Shown one piece after another: positions 17,074 through 26,120 of a stretch of 64,000 nucleotides of DNA (its first letter is position 1; each line of letters starts with the position of its first letter). The notes under the pieces were generated by a model, which did no database searches, had not been told where the DNA came from, and worked only from the letters and a program-made list of their open reading frames with translations. The position numbers and the translations under genes are program-made. The stretch lies in assembly GCA_947581755.1 (NCBI GenBank), contig CANPVN010000004.1:1-64000 (forward strand). The letters are read 5' to 3'. This DNA comes from an uncultured Clostridia bacterium. Its GTDB lineage: Bacteria; Bacillota; Clostridia; Christensenellales; Pumilibacteraceae.

Positions 17074-19086
17074 ATGATAGTCAACAAAGAAATAAGCGGA
17101 GCGATGACAATTAAACTCGACAACGTTTTACCCGATTATCCCGAATTTGAGGCGGATAAACGCAGGGCTCCCGACAGAGGGTATCGTTTGACGAAGTCAC
17201 AGACGGAGTTGGCGTTGAGGAACGCTCTTCGTTATGTTCCCGAAGAACTGCACGAAAAACTCGCTCCCGAATTTTTGGAAGAACTCAGGACGAGAGGAAG
17301 GATCTATGCCTATCGTTACCGACCCAAGGGCAGAATTTACGGAAAGCCCATAGACCAATATAAGGGCAAGTGTATAGAGGGAAAGGCGTTTCAAGTCATG
17401 ATAGACAACAATCTCGACTTTGATATTGCGCTTTATCCTTATGAACTCGTTACTTACGGCGAGACGGGACAGCCTTGTCAGAATTGGTTACAGTACAGAC
17501 TCATAAAGAAATATCTCGAGGAATTGACTCGGGATCAGACTTTGGTAATAGAATCGGGACATCCTTTGGGATTGTTCCCTTCCAAGCCGACTGCTCCGAG
17601 AGTTATCATTACCAACGCGTTGATGGTGGGAATGTTCGACAATATGGACGATTGGGAAGTTGCCGAGCAGATGGGTGTTGCCAACTACGGGCAGATGACC
17701 GCAGGCGGTTGGATGTATATCGGACCGCAGGGAATAGTTCACGGAACTTTCAATACCATTCTCGGCGCGGGAAGAAAATTTTTGGGTATCTCCGAACAGG
17801 GAGATCTCGAGGGACGCACCTTTGTTTCCTCGGGGCTCGGAGGAATGAGCGGGGCTCAGCCCAAAGCCGCCAATATCGCTAATGCGGTAGGTATTTTCGC
17901 CGAAGTGGATCTGTCGAGAATACGTACGCGATACGATCAAGGTTGGGTAAATATCATAAGCGACGATCTCGAAGAAGTTTTCAAAATCGCGGAGGAACAC
18001 GTTAAAAACAAAAAGACGATCTCCATCGCTTATCACGGAAACATTGTGGATTTGCTCGAATATGCCGACAGGATAAATTTCAAGATAGACCTTCTTTCGG
18101 ATCAGACTTCTTGTCACAACGCGTATAACGGAGGGTATTGTCCTCAGGGACTTACTTTCGAGGAGCGTACGGAAATGCTTCACAAAGACAGGACGGGATT
18201 CATAAAGAAAGTAAACGAGTCTTTGAAAAAGCATTTCGAAGTCATTTGTCGTCTTACCGCAAAGGGAACGTACTTCTTCGATTACGGTAATTCTTTTATG
18301 AAAGCCATTTACGACAGCGGCGTAAAGGAGATCTCTAAAAACGGCATTGACGAAAAGGACGGATTCATATTCCCGTCTTACGTAGAGGATATAATGGGAC
18401 CTATGCTGTTCGATTACGGTTACGGACCTTTCCGTTGGGTATGCCTTTCGGGAAAGCCCGAGGACTTGCATAAGACGGATAAGGCGGCTATGGATTGCAT
18501 AGATCCGAACAGGCGTTTTCAGGACAGAGATAATTACATTTGGATAAGGGACGCCGAAAAGAACAAACTTGTAGTGGGTACGCAGGCGAGAATTTTGTAT
18601 CAGGACGCAGAAGGCAGAACGCGTATCGCTCTCAAATTCAACGATATGGTCAGAAAGGGTGAAATCGGTCCCGTTATGCTCGGAAGAGATCACCACGACG
18701 TTTCGGGAACGGATTCGCCGTTCAGAGAGACCTCTAATATCAAAGACGGCAGCAATGTTATGGCGGATATGGCAGTCCAATGTTTTGCTGGAAACGCCGC
18801 AAGGGGAATGAGTCTTTGCGCGCTCCATAACGGCGGCGGTGTGGGAATAGGAAAGGCGATAAACGGCGGTTTCGGTCTTGTCCTCGACGGCAGCGAGAGA
18901 GTGGATGAAGTAATCAAAAGCGCGATGATGTGGGATGTAATGGGAGGAGTTGCCCGTAGGAATTGGGCAAGAAACGAACATTCCATAGAGACGGCGATGG
19001 CGTACAATAATCGCAACGAAGGAAAGGCGCATATAACGATACCGTATCTCGTATCGGATGAGCTTATCAAAAGTCTGTTGGGTTGA
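17074..19086 (+). CDS. hutU: Urocanate hydratase (long form)
   Basis: A 670-residue NAD+-dependent urocanase that adds water to urocanate to give 4-imidazolone-5-propionate. SSGLGGMSGAQPKAANIA and RDHHDVSGTDSPFRETSN are family signatures. At about 670 residues it belongs to the longer form found in many Gram-positives and animals rather than the roughly 555-residue Pseudomonas form. AAGGAG lies before the ATG. Second gene of the operon, with 58 bases to ftcD. No truncation or frameshift is seen. Confidence 0.96.
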   Translation: MIVNKEISGAMTIKLDNVLPDYPEFEADKRRAPDRGYRLTKSQTELALRNALRYVPEELHEKLAPEFLEELRTRGRIYAYRYRPKGRIYGKPIDQYKGKCIEGKAFQVMIDNNLDFDIALYPYELVTYGETGQPCQNWLQYRLIKKYLEELTRDQTLVIESGHPLGLFPSKPTAPRVIITNALMVGMFDNMDDWEVAEQMGVANYGQMTAGGWMYIGPQGIVHGTFNTILGAGRKFLGISEQGDLEGRTFVSSGLGGMSGAQPKAANIANAVGIFAEVDLSRIRTRYDQGWVNIISDDLEEVFKIAEEHVKNKKTISIAYHGNIVDLLEYADRINFKIDLLSDQTSCHNAYNGGYCPQGLTFEERTEMLHKDRTGFIKKVNESLKKHFEVICRLTAKGTYFFDYGNSFMKAIYDSGVKEISKNGIDEKDGFIFPSYVEDIMGPMLFDYGYGPFRWVCLSGKPEDLHKTDKAAMDCIDPNRRFQDRDNYIWIRDAEKNKLVVGTQARILYQDAEGRTRIALKFNDMVRKGEIGPVMLGRDHHDVSGTDSPFRETSNIKDGSNVMADMAVQCFAGNAARGMSLCALHNGGGVGIGKAINGGFGLVLDGSERVDEVIKSAMMWDVMGGVARRNWARNEHSIETAMAYNNRNEGKAHITIPYLVSDELIKSLLG

Positions 19087-19144
19087 AAGAAAACAACTAA
19101 AAATAACTCACATTCAAAATACATTATAAGGAGAAAATCAAAAA

Positions 19145-20041
19145 ATGGCAAAAATAGTTGAGTGCGTTCCCAATATCAGCGAAGGAAGGAACAATCAAAT
19201 AATAGAGGCGGTCATCGACGAGGTAAGAGCGGTAAAAGGCGTTACGCTTGTGGATTACAGTTCCAACGCTTCTCATAACCGTACGGTAATAACATTTTTC
19301 GGGAGTCCCGAAGGCGTAGAGGAAGCCGCTGTCGCCGTTGCGAGAAAGGCAGCCGAACTTATAGACCTTACGAAACACACGGGAGAGCATCCGAGAATGG
19401 GCGCGGTGGACGTCATTCCGTTCATACCCATTAAAGAGGTGAATATGGAGGAGTGCGTAGCGCTTTCACGAAAAGTCGCTAAGAGAGTATGGGAAGAAGC
19501 GGGAATGCCCGTATTCCTTTATGAGGCGTCGGCAAGTTCTCCCAACAGAGAAAACCTTGCTACTATCCGAAAGGGACAATTCGAGGGAATGGCTGAGAAA
19601 GTCAAAGAACCCGAATGGGAACCCGACTTCGGCGGCAGAAAGATACATCCGACGGCAGGCGTGGTTGCGGTAGGCGCGCGTATGCCTTTGGTGGCTTTTA
19701 ATATAAATCTTTCGACGTCCGATGTGCAAATAGCGAGTAAGATCGCAAAGATAATTCGTCGCAGCAGCGGCGGTTTGGATTGCGTAAAAGCGCTCGGCGT
19801 TATGCTCGAGGAGCGCAATACCGCGCAAGTTTCCATCAATATGACGGATTTTAACAGGACTCCGTTGTATCGCGTTGTCGAACTCGTCAAAGCCGAAGCG
19901 GCGCGTTACGGCGTACACGTGATAGGAACCGAGATAGTCGGACTTACTCCCATGCGCGCGCTCATTGACTCGGCGGAGTACTATTTGCAGATAGAGGATT
20001 TCGATTTCGACAAGCAGGTAATAGAAAATTATATTCTGTAA
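19145..20041 (+). CDS. ftcD: Glutamate formimidoyltransferase
   Basis: A 298-residue enzyme transferring the formimino group of N-formimino-L-glutamate to tetrahydrofolate, releasing glutamate. It corresponds to the N-terminal half of mammalian FTCD (two FTCD domains). Signatures are VECVPNISEGRN at the start, HNRTVITFFG, HPRMGAVDVIPFIP near residue 83 and HPTAGVVAVGAR near residue 175. AAGGAG precedes the ATG. The partner cyclodeaminase is a separate gene, two genes downstream. This choice sends histidine carbon into one-carbon folate metabolism instead of releasing formamide (HutG/HutF routes). Confidence 0.96.
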   Translation: MAKIVECVPNISEGRNNQIIEAVIDEVRAVKGVTLVDYSSNASHNRTVITFFGSPEGVEEAAVAVARKAAELIDLTKHTGEHPRMGAVDVIPFIPIKEVNMEECVALSRKVAKRVWEEAGMPVFLYEASASSPNRENLATIRKGQFEGMAEKVKEPEWEPDFGGRKIHPTAGVVAVGARMPLVAFNINLSTSDVQIASKIAKIIRRSSGGLDCVKALGVMLEERNTAQVSINMTDFNRTPLYRVVELVKAEAARYGVHVIGTEIVGLTPMRALIDSAEYYLQIEDFDFDKQVIENYIL

Positions 20042-20053
20042 AAGGAGAAGAGA

Positions 20054-21283
20054 ATGCTCTTAATCAAAAATATAGGTATTCTTATGACTCCCGTCGGAAA
20101 AAGCGCGCTTTGCGGCAAGGCGCAGGCGAAGAATCTCAAACTGCATAATGCCGCGGTCGCGATTTGCGACGGAAAAATCGCCGCGGTATATAAGGACGGA
20201 GAACTTCCGATAATAGCCGCATCCGATACCGTTATCGACGCGCAGGGAAATCTTGTCACGCCCGGACTCGTGGATTGTCATACACATCTCGTATTCGGCG
20301 GTTGGAGAAATCACGAAATACCTCTCAAACTCAAAGGCGCGTCTTATCTCGATATTCTTAAAGCGGGCGGAGGGATCCTTGATACCGTAAAAAATACGCG
20401 TCTTATGAGAGAAGAAGAACTTTTCCTCAAAAGCGAGAGTTTTATAAGGGAGATGCTTGCGAACGGAGTTACCACCGTGGAATCCAAAAGCGGTTACGGG
20501 CTTGATTATGACAACGAGTTGAAACAACTGAGAGTCAACAAGAGACTGAACGAAGAGACTCCTATGGACGTGGTTTCCACTTTTCTCGGAGCGCATGCCA
20601 TTCCCCCCGAGTATACGGGAAAGCCCGACGAGTATATAGATTATCTTTCGGAAAGAGTGTTACCCGAAGTGGCGAGATTGAAACTTGCCGAGTTTTGCGA
20701 CGTATTTTGCGAGGACTCGGTATTCGATGCGGCGCAAAGCAGAAAGTTGCTTCTTCGCGCGCAAAAATATGGCTTAAAGAGTAAGATCCATGCCGACGAA
20801 ATAGAGGCGATAGGCGGCGCAACGCTTGCGGGAGAGATAGGAGCGGTCTCCGCGGAGCATCTTATCGCGACCGATGAAAAGGGCATGGAGAGCATGGCGA
20901 AAGGCGGAGTTATTGCGGCATTGCTTCCCGCGACTTCTTTCTATCTCGGAAAGAACTACGCGCCTGCGAGAGCCATGATTGAAAGAGGAATACCCGTGGC
21001 GATCGCTTCGGATTTCAACCCCGGCTCATGTCCCTCTCTTAATTTGCAATTTGCGATAAACCTCGGATATATCGCTTATCGAATGTTCCCCGAGGAGATA
21101 TTGACGGCAGTCACGCTCAACGCTGCTTGCGCAATAGGCAGAGGCGAGACCGTGGGAAGCATAGAAGAGGGAAAGCAAGCCGACCTCGTTATTTGGGACG
21201 CTCCCGATCTCGAAATGGTTTGCTATCGTTTCGGCACAAATCAAGTAAAAACAGTTATCAAAAAAGGAGAAATAATAGAATGA
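20054..21283 (+). CDS. hutI: Imidazolonepropionase
   Basis: A 409-residue metal-dependent amidohydrolase that opens 4-imidazolone-5-propionate to N-formimino-L-glutamate. VDCHTHLVFGG holds the first metal-binding HxH pair, KIHADEIEAIGG the later histidine, and IASDFNPGS the conserved aspartate. It starts 12 bases after ftcD with AAGGAG. In pathway order it acts before FtcD although the gene follows it. Its stop codon overlaps the start of fchA by four bases, so the two are translationally coupled. Confidence 0.96.
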   Translation: MLLIKNIGILMTPVGKSALCGKAQAKNLKLHNAAVAICDGKIAAVYKDGELPIIAASDTVIDAQGNLVTPGLVDCHTHLVFGGWRNHEIPLKLKGASYLDILKAGGGILDTVKNTRLMREEELFLKSESFIREMLANGVTTVESKSGYGLDYDNELKQLRVNKRLNEETPMDVVSTFLGAHAIPPEYTGKPDEYIDYLSERVLPEVARLKLAEFCDVFCEDSVFDAAQSRKLLLRAQKYGLKSKIHADEIEAIGGATLAGEIGAVSAEHLIATDEKGMESMAKGGVIAALLPATSFYLGKNYAPARAMIERGIPVAIASDFNPGSCPSLNLQFAINLGYIAYRMFPEEILTAVTLNAACAIGRGETVGSIEEGKQADLVIWDAPDLEMVCYRFGTNQVKTVIKKGEIIE

Positions 21284-21906
21284 AATTAACGGAAATGACA
21301 GTAAAATCTTATATGGACTTATTGAATTCGGACGCGCCCGCTCCCGGCGGCGGTAGCGCAAGCGCTCTTTGCGGCGCGCAAGGAGCGGCTTTGGTATCCA
21401 TGGTAGCGGGACTTACGATAGGAAAAAAGAAATATCCTCTCGATCAGGATCTGTGCATAGAAGTGGCGCAAAAAACATCTGCGCTTAAAGACGCCCTTAC
21501 CTTGCAGATAGATAAGGATACCGAAGCGTTCAATCTTGTGTCGGACGCTTTCAAACTTCCCAAGGAGACGGAAGAGGACAAGGCGAAACGTTCCAAGGCG
21601 ATCGCCGACGCCACTTTGGTGGCAACCCGCGTGCCTTTCGAGACAATGCGACTTTGCCTCGAGACCTTGCATTACACGAAAGCGTTGATAGGACATTCCA
21701 ATACCAATGCGGCGAGCGATCTCGGCGTATCCGCGCTCAATCTCATCGCTTGCATGAAGGGAGCTTGGCTCAATGTCCTTATAAATCTCGGCGGGCTTGC
21801 CGACGAAGCGCAGGCAAAAGATTTCCGCGCCAAAGGCGAGGAAATGGTTAAACTTGCGCAGCAGGACGCGGATTACGTCTATAAAGCAACGCTTGAGATT
21901 TTATAA
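21280..21906 (+). CDS. fchA: Formimidoyltetrahydrofolate cyclodeaminase
   Basis: A 208-residue helical protein of the cyclodeaminase/cyclohydrolase family, the C-terminal half of FTCD. It converts 5-formimino-THF to 5,10-methenyl-THF and ammonia. The signature APAPGGGSASALCGAQGAAL occupies residues 18-37. The ATG at 21280 overlaps the hutI TGA (ATGA) and AAAGGAG lies just upstream; longer in-frame extensions into hutI are not real. It is followed by 142 bases before fhs. Confidence 0.95.
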   Translation: MKLTEMTVKSYMDLLNSDAPAPGGGSASALCGAQGAALVSMVAGLTIGKKKYPLDQDLCIEVAQKTSALKDALTLQIDKDTEAFNLVSDAFKLPKETEEDKAKRSKAIADATLVATRVPFETMRLCLETLHYTKALIGHSNTNAASDLGVSALNLIACMKGAWLNVLINLGGLADEAQAKDFRAKGEEMVKLAQQDADYVYKATLEIL

Positions 21907-21977
21907 AGATCGTTTTTAATTGTAAGGATTTTTCTGTAAGACGGAGAGTTTTTCCGTTGAATAAAGCAGTCGGCGCG

Positions 21978-22001
21978 GAAAAAATTATTTTTCCGTTTGC
22001 C
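21978..22001 (+). promoter_or_regulatory. Small hairpin between fchA and fhs
   Basis: CGGAAAAA and TTTTTCCG can pair around ATTA-like bases within the 142-base fchA-fhs gap. It could cut fhs expression relative to the upstream genes or mark an mRNA processing point. Weak evidence. Confidence 0.3.
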
Positions 22002-22048
22002 GTATGCTTTTTTTCGCTCGTAAAAAGATATAAAAAAGGATGTAAACC

Positions 22049-23671
22049 ATGAAAACCGACCTGGAAATTGCTTTGGAAGCAAAATTGAAACCCATTTCCG
22101 AGATAGCGGCAAGTATCGGCGTCGAAGAGGCTCGTCTCGATCTTTACGGCAAATACAAAGCCAAAGTCCGCGGGCGCGGAAACAAGAAGGGGAAATTGAT
22201 ACTTGTTACCGCGATAAATCCCACTCCCGCGGGAGAGGGAAAGACCACGGTGTCCATCGGACTTGCCGACGGCTTGAAAAGAACGGGAAAGAGCGTTTGT
22301 CTTGCTCTTAGGGAGCCCTCTTTGGGACCTGTATTCGGAATAAAGGGAGGCGCGACGGGAGGAGGATATTCTCAAGTTGCTCCGATGGAAGATATAAATC
22401 TTCATTTCACGGGAGATCTTCACGCGATAACCGCCGCTAACAATCTTCTTTCCGCGCTGATAGATAATCATATTTATTGGGGCAACGAAAGAAAGATAAA
22501 GGAAGTGACCTGGCGCCGTTGTCAGGATGTGAACGATCGCGCTTTACGCTTCATAAAGAGCGGAGTCGGCTTTAATTGCGAACGAAACGAATCTTTTGAT
22601 ATTACCGCCGCGAGCGAAGTTATGGCGGTGTTATGTCTTGCGCGCGACCTCGACGACTTGAAAAGGCGACTCGGGAATATAGTGATAGGGCTTGACTCCG
22701 ACGGAAATAGGGTAACCGCGAGAGACCTCAAAGCGGAAGAGGCTATGACTATTTTGCTAAAAGACGCGATAAAGCCCAATCTTGTGCAGACGCTCGGAGG
22801 AGTACCCGCATTCATTCACGGAGGACCTTTTGCGAATATAGCGCACGGATGTAACAGTTTACAGGCTACGCTTGCGGCTATGTCGTATGCGGATTATGTC
22901 GTTACCGAGGCGGGATTCGGCGCAGATCTCGGCGCGGAGAAATTTATGGATATAAAGTGTAGACTCAACGATCTTTGTCCCGACGCAGTGGTTTTGGTAG
23001 CCACTCTTCGCGCTTTGAAATATGCGGGCGGCAAGACCGAAAAACTTTGGGAAAGAGACGATACAAGTCTTGTCAACGGACTTGAAAATCTGAAAAAACA
23101 TATCGAAAACATTACCGAAGTTTTCAACCTTCCCTGCGTAGTGGCGATAAATAAGTTCGAGACCGATACCGACGAAGAGATCTCTCTGCTCAAAGAGAGA
23201 ACGAAGTCTCTCGGCGTGGAAGCGATATGTACCGAATGTTGGGCAAAGGGCGGAGCGGGCGCAGAAGAACTCGCCGAGACCGTTGTAGGACTCGCTTCCG
23301 AGAAAAAGGAAAAAGCGAAATTCGCTTACACACTCGAAGAGACTACAAAGGAAAAAATCATATCCATTGCGAGAAAGATTTACGGCGCGGACGGGGTTAT
23401 ATTTACCGATAAGGCGAATGAGGATATAGAGAAATGTCCCGAGGATCTGCCCGTATGTATTGCAAAAACACAGTTTTCGCTATCCGACAATCCCAAACTT
23501 ATCGGTAGACCGACGGGGTTCGATATAACGATAAGAGAAGTTAACTATAAAGCGGGCGCGGGATTCTTGGTTGCAACGGCGGGAAATATTATGCTTATGC
23601 CCGGCTTGCCACGTTCTCCCGGCGCCGAACGCATGAGTATAAACGGCAATATTATAAAAGGCCTGTTTTGA
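22049..23671 (+). CDS. fhs: Formate--tetrahydrofolate ligase
   Basis: A 540-residue enzyme interconverting formate, ATP and THF with 10-formyl-THF. The P-loop is in NPTPAGEGKTTVSIGL near residue 54; LREPSLGPVFGIKGGATGGG and the HFTGDLHAITAANNLL stretch are family signatures, and the C-terminal IMLMPGLPRSPGAERM is intact. As the last gene of the hut cluster it probably runs toward formate and ATP, giving substrate-level energy from histidine; methenyl-THF cyclohydrolase (FolD) is needed between FchA and Fhs and is not in the window. AAAGGA lies upstream of the ATG. Confidence 0.97.
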   Translation: MKTDLEIALEAKLKPISEIAASIGVEEARLDLYGKYKAKVRGRGNKKGKLILVTAINPTPAGEGKTTVSIGLADGLKRTGKSVCLALREPSLGPVFGIKGGATGGGYSQVAPMEDINLHFTGDLHAITAANNLLSALIDNHIYWGNERKIKEVTWRRCQDVNDRALRFIKSGVGFNCERNESFDITAASEVMAVLCLARDLDDLKRRLGNIVIGLDSDGNRVTARDLKAEEAMTILLKDAIKPNLVQTLGGVPAFIHGGPFANIAHGCNSLQATLAAMSYADYVVTEAGFGADLGAEKFMDIKCRLNDLCPDAVVLVATLRALKYAGGKTEKLWERDDTSLVNGLENLKKHIENITEVFNLPCVVAINKFETDTDEEISLLKERTKSLGVEAICTECWAKGGAGAEELAETVVGLASEKKEKAKFAYTLEETTKEKIISIARKIYGADGVIFTDKANEDIEKCPEDLPVCIAKTQFSLSDNPKLIGRPTGFDITIREVNYKAGAGFLVATAGNIMLMPGLPRSPGAERMSINGNIIKGLF

Positions 23672-23834
23672 TTCCCTTAAATCGTTTTTATATCTCGACA
23701 GCAAAAATACGCGCTTAATACATGGTTTATGAGTTTTAATTGCAAGCGTTTGCGGGATCGGAAAGATACCTGTTGGCGATAATAATTCCACAGTTAAATA
23801 TAAAATTACATTTATTTTGTTAACAAAACTTTTT

Positions 23835-23858
23835 ATGTCTTATTTTGTCAAAAGACAT
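23835..23858. promoter_or_regulatory. Inverted repeat upstream of the XRE gene
   Basis: ATGTCTT (23835-23841) and AAGACAT (23852-23858) form an inverted repeat in the 272-base AT-rich region between fhs and the XRE-type regulator. It may be the operator for that regulator. The rest of the region holds no gene I can support. Confidence 0.4.
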
Positions 23859-23943
23859 TAAATTTTGGTGTGCATTGTATTAACTCCTTTAATAATGGAA
23901 ATGCTAAACTGTATTTAGAGTTGACATTTATTTGGGGTGTTGA

Positions 23944-24273
23944 ATGAATATACATGCAAGAATTAAACAATTACAAAGTGAACGTAATTGGACAACGAAT
24001 CATATGGCTATGGAGTCAAATATAAGTCCGGGTACGATATTAAATTGGTACAAACGCAATTCGATACCAACTGTAACGGGAATTCAAAGTTTGTGCAATG
24101 CTTTTGGAATAACTATTAGTGAGTTTTTTAATGAGGATCAAGATAAAATTTATTTAAGTGATCTTCAAAAAGAGTTATTGGCTGAATTTGATTTACTTGA
24201 TAAAAGAGAAAAGGAAGATATAATCAGATTGATAAAAACGAGAAATGAGATACGGAAGAATTCTCCTTTATAA
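23944..24273 (+). CDS. XRE-family transcriptional regulator, 109 aa
   Basis: A small DNA-binding protein. Residues 1-62 form a Cro/C1-type helix-turn-helix (IKQLQSERNWTTNHMAMESN, ISPGTILNWYKRN as recognition region, then a typical CNAFGITISEFF end). A short charged helical tail of 40 residues follows, probably for dimerisation. Region and codon use are much more AT-rich than the hut genes. It is 88 bases upstream of an ECF sigma factor gene on the same strand and may control it. Start is the ATG after GGGGTG; ribosome binding is modest. Confidence 0.85.
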   Translation: MNIHARIKQLQSERNWTTNHMAMESNISPGTILNWYKRNSIPTVTGIQSLCNAFGITISEFFNEDQDKIYLSDLQKELLAEFDLLDKREKEDIIRLIKTRNEIRKNSPL

Positions 24274-24361
24274 TGATGAAGCAATCTAATAAAATATACG
24301 TCATGTTGCATAACTAAATTATGTGATATTATTTACTATGGAGAAAAGCATCGGATAAGAT

Positions 24362-24856
24362 ATGGAAACACAAAAGTTCAACATTTTATTAAAATTAGTA
24401 AGATACGATGAGAATGCCTTTGAAGAATTATATCAATATTATGCAAGACGTATTGTGTTTCATTTGAGTGCCACTTATGGCAGAGAACTTGCCGAGGATA
24501 TTTCGCATGAGTTTTTTATGAAACTCATAACAGGTCAAATAGAATATAAATACATAGATAAGCCGACATCATGGATTTACACTTGTTGCGAAAACATGGC
24601 GAAGACAAGAATAAGGTTAGATTCTAAATACGGAATTTTATATGACAATTTAGAATACAAAGAAAAATTGTATGAAAGTATTGAAGTAAAGAATATCTTA
24701 GATACATTAGACGAATTGTCAAAGAATATAATTTTTTTGTATTATTGGGAGGGGTATAATTTAGAAGAAATATCGGAAATTGTACAAATCAAATACGCTA
24801 CAGTGAGAAAAAGGCACAGTAGAGCGATTGCAAAATTAAGGAAAATACTAAAATAG
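24362..24856 (+). CDS. ECF-type sigma-70 family RNA polymerase sigma factor
   Basis: A 164-residue sigma factor with region 2 (residues about 12-80: NAFEELYQYYARRIVFHL, then AEDISHEFFMKL and TSWIYTCCENMAKTRIR) and region 4 (residues about 110-164: LDELSKNIIFLYYWEGYNLEEI with the final ATVRKRHSRAIAKLRKIL helix-turn-helix). There is no region 1 or 3, as expected for ECF factors. The following genes encode a secreted protease-like protein and a single-pass membrane protein, a common setting for a sigma factor held inactive by a membrane anti-sigma. Ribosome binding site is weak. Targets are unknown; the adjacent secreted-protein promoter is an obvious candidate. Confidence 0.88.
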   Translation: METQKFNILLKLVRYDENAFEELYQYYARRIVFHLSATYGRELAEDISHEFFMKLITGQIEYKYIDKPTSWIYTCCENMAKTRIRLDSKYGILYDNLEYKEKLYESIEVKNILDTLDELSKNIIFLYYWEGYNLEEISEIVQIKYATVRKRHSRAIAKLRKILK

Positions 24857-24857
24857 A

Positions 24858-24887
24858 TGTCACAAAAATTTAAGTCCAATTAGTCTA
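24858..24887 (+). promoter_or_regulatory. Candidate ECF-type promoter of the secreted-protein gene
   Basis: TGTCAC (24858-24863) and GTCTA (24883-24887) are separated by 19 bases directly after the sigma factor stop codon and before the gene at 24919. The shape resembles ECF promoters (an AAC/CAC-containing -35 and a GTC-containing -10). Speculative until tested. Confidence 0.3.
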
Positions 24888-24918
24888 TATTATATCAATA
24901 TTATAGGAGGACATAAAT

Positions 24919-26112
24919 ATGTCAAAATTAAAAAGTTTTTTAAGTAAAGTTTTATTTTCAGTAGTGGTTATTCTGCTCACTTTTGTATTTTTACCACAGA
25001 ATACAATAGTTAAAGCGCAGGAACTGACAGATGATGAATATGATCGATTGTTTATTGCTACAGTAGAAGAATACATAGGCGATAATTATAACGGAACTGT
25101 AAATTTAACAGCGACCAAGGACATTATCTATGATATGGACTTGAAGGAATTTGGCTATATCTATGATTTTGAACTTAATGATAAAAATGGTTATGCAACA
25201 ATTATTGATTCGAGAGGATATCCCGAATTAGCGGAAATTTATTTTGATGCTTTGTATCCTTTTTCTTGTGATGAAACTTGTTCTAAAATATATATCAAAA
25301 ACTTATTGTATATATATTACTCCGAAGGTTCATATTACCTTACAACAGGAGATGTATTAACGGAAGAAGAGATAGAAACACTAAAAAATGTTTCTTATTA
25401 TTCCGGAGCAACGGATATAGAGATTGTAACGGAAACAATTTACTATACGACTAAGGTGGAGACTGCTCAAAAACAATTGGCTGATAGTTATCCGTCTGTT
25501 GATGCTATAGCTTATAATAATGCATGTGCTCCTATTGCCGGAACAAATTTAATTCAATATTGGGATAGGTATTTTCCGAATTTAATAGAAGATTATTCGC
25601 CCGGTATTGAAATAGGTTCCCATTATTTTTATAGTTTTCCTAATAAAACAGTAACTAATGTCGGAGCTGAATTGTATGAGTTGATGGGCACAAATACCAA
25701 TGGTGCCGGAACTACCATTAATCAATTTAAAAACGGTATGACACAGTATTGTTCGAAGCGTGGATATAATATTTCTTATGCAAGTTGCATGAGTTTCGGC
25801 AACTTCAGTTATTCAAAGGCAAAAGAGAGAATCGATAAAGGAGAACCTTTGGTGATTTTTACCGAGCCTGTTACATTCGCAAAGATAGAAAGCGGTGAAG
25901 GTAGCGATGAAATACATTATTATAAAATGGAGTTACCTCATACTTTGGTGGCTTTCGGATACAAAGATATTAAATATACTCTGTCAAATGGTCAAACGAG
26001 AACAGATAACTATCTTGAAGTGGAATCAGGGGCGGTAGAATATAAAGCAGGGTATTGTAATGTTAATTATGAAACAACAATAGATGATGCATATGGTGTT
26101 TTGGTAAGTTAG
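24919..26112 (+). CDS. Secreted C39-like / papain-fold cysteine protease-like protein
   Basis: A 397-residue protein with a clear signal peptide: Lys-rich start, hydrophobic core VLFSVVVILLTFVFLP and a likely cut after VKA at about residue 33. The central part (residues about 190-390) has NACAPIAGTNLIQYWDRYFP with a candidate catalytic cysteine at C203 and PHTLVAFGY with a candidate histidine at H341, the arrangement of C39-like papain-fold peptidases; a downstream NYLEVESG could supply the third residue. The N-terminal 150 residues may be a prodomain or binding domain. AGGAGG precedes the ATG. It lies between an ECF sigma gene and a membrane protein gene. Proteolytic activity is inferred from the motif order only. 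Confidence 0.7.
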   Translation: MSKLKSFLSKVLFSVVVILLTFVFLPQNTIVKAQELTDDEYDRLFIATVEEYIGDNYNGTVNLTATKDIIYDMDLKEFGYIYDFELNDKNGYATIIDSRGYPELAEIYFDALYPFSCDETCSKIYIKNLLYIYYSEGSYYLTTGDVLTEEEIETLKNVSYYSGATDIEIVTETIYYTTKVETAQKQLADSYPSVDAIAYNNACAPIAGTNLIQYWDRYFPNLIEDYSPGIEIGSHYFYSFPNKTVTNVGAELYELMGTNTNGAGTTINQFKNGMTQYCSKRGYNISYASCMSFGNFSYSKAKERIDKGEPLVIFTEPVTFAKIESGEGSDEIHYYKMELPHTLVAFGYKDIKYTLSNGQTRTDNYLEVESGAVEYKAGYCNVNYETTIDDAYGVLVS

Positions 26113-26120
26113 GAGATAAC

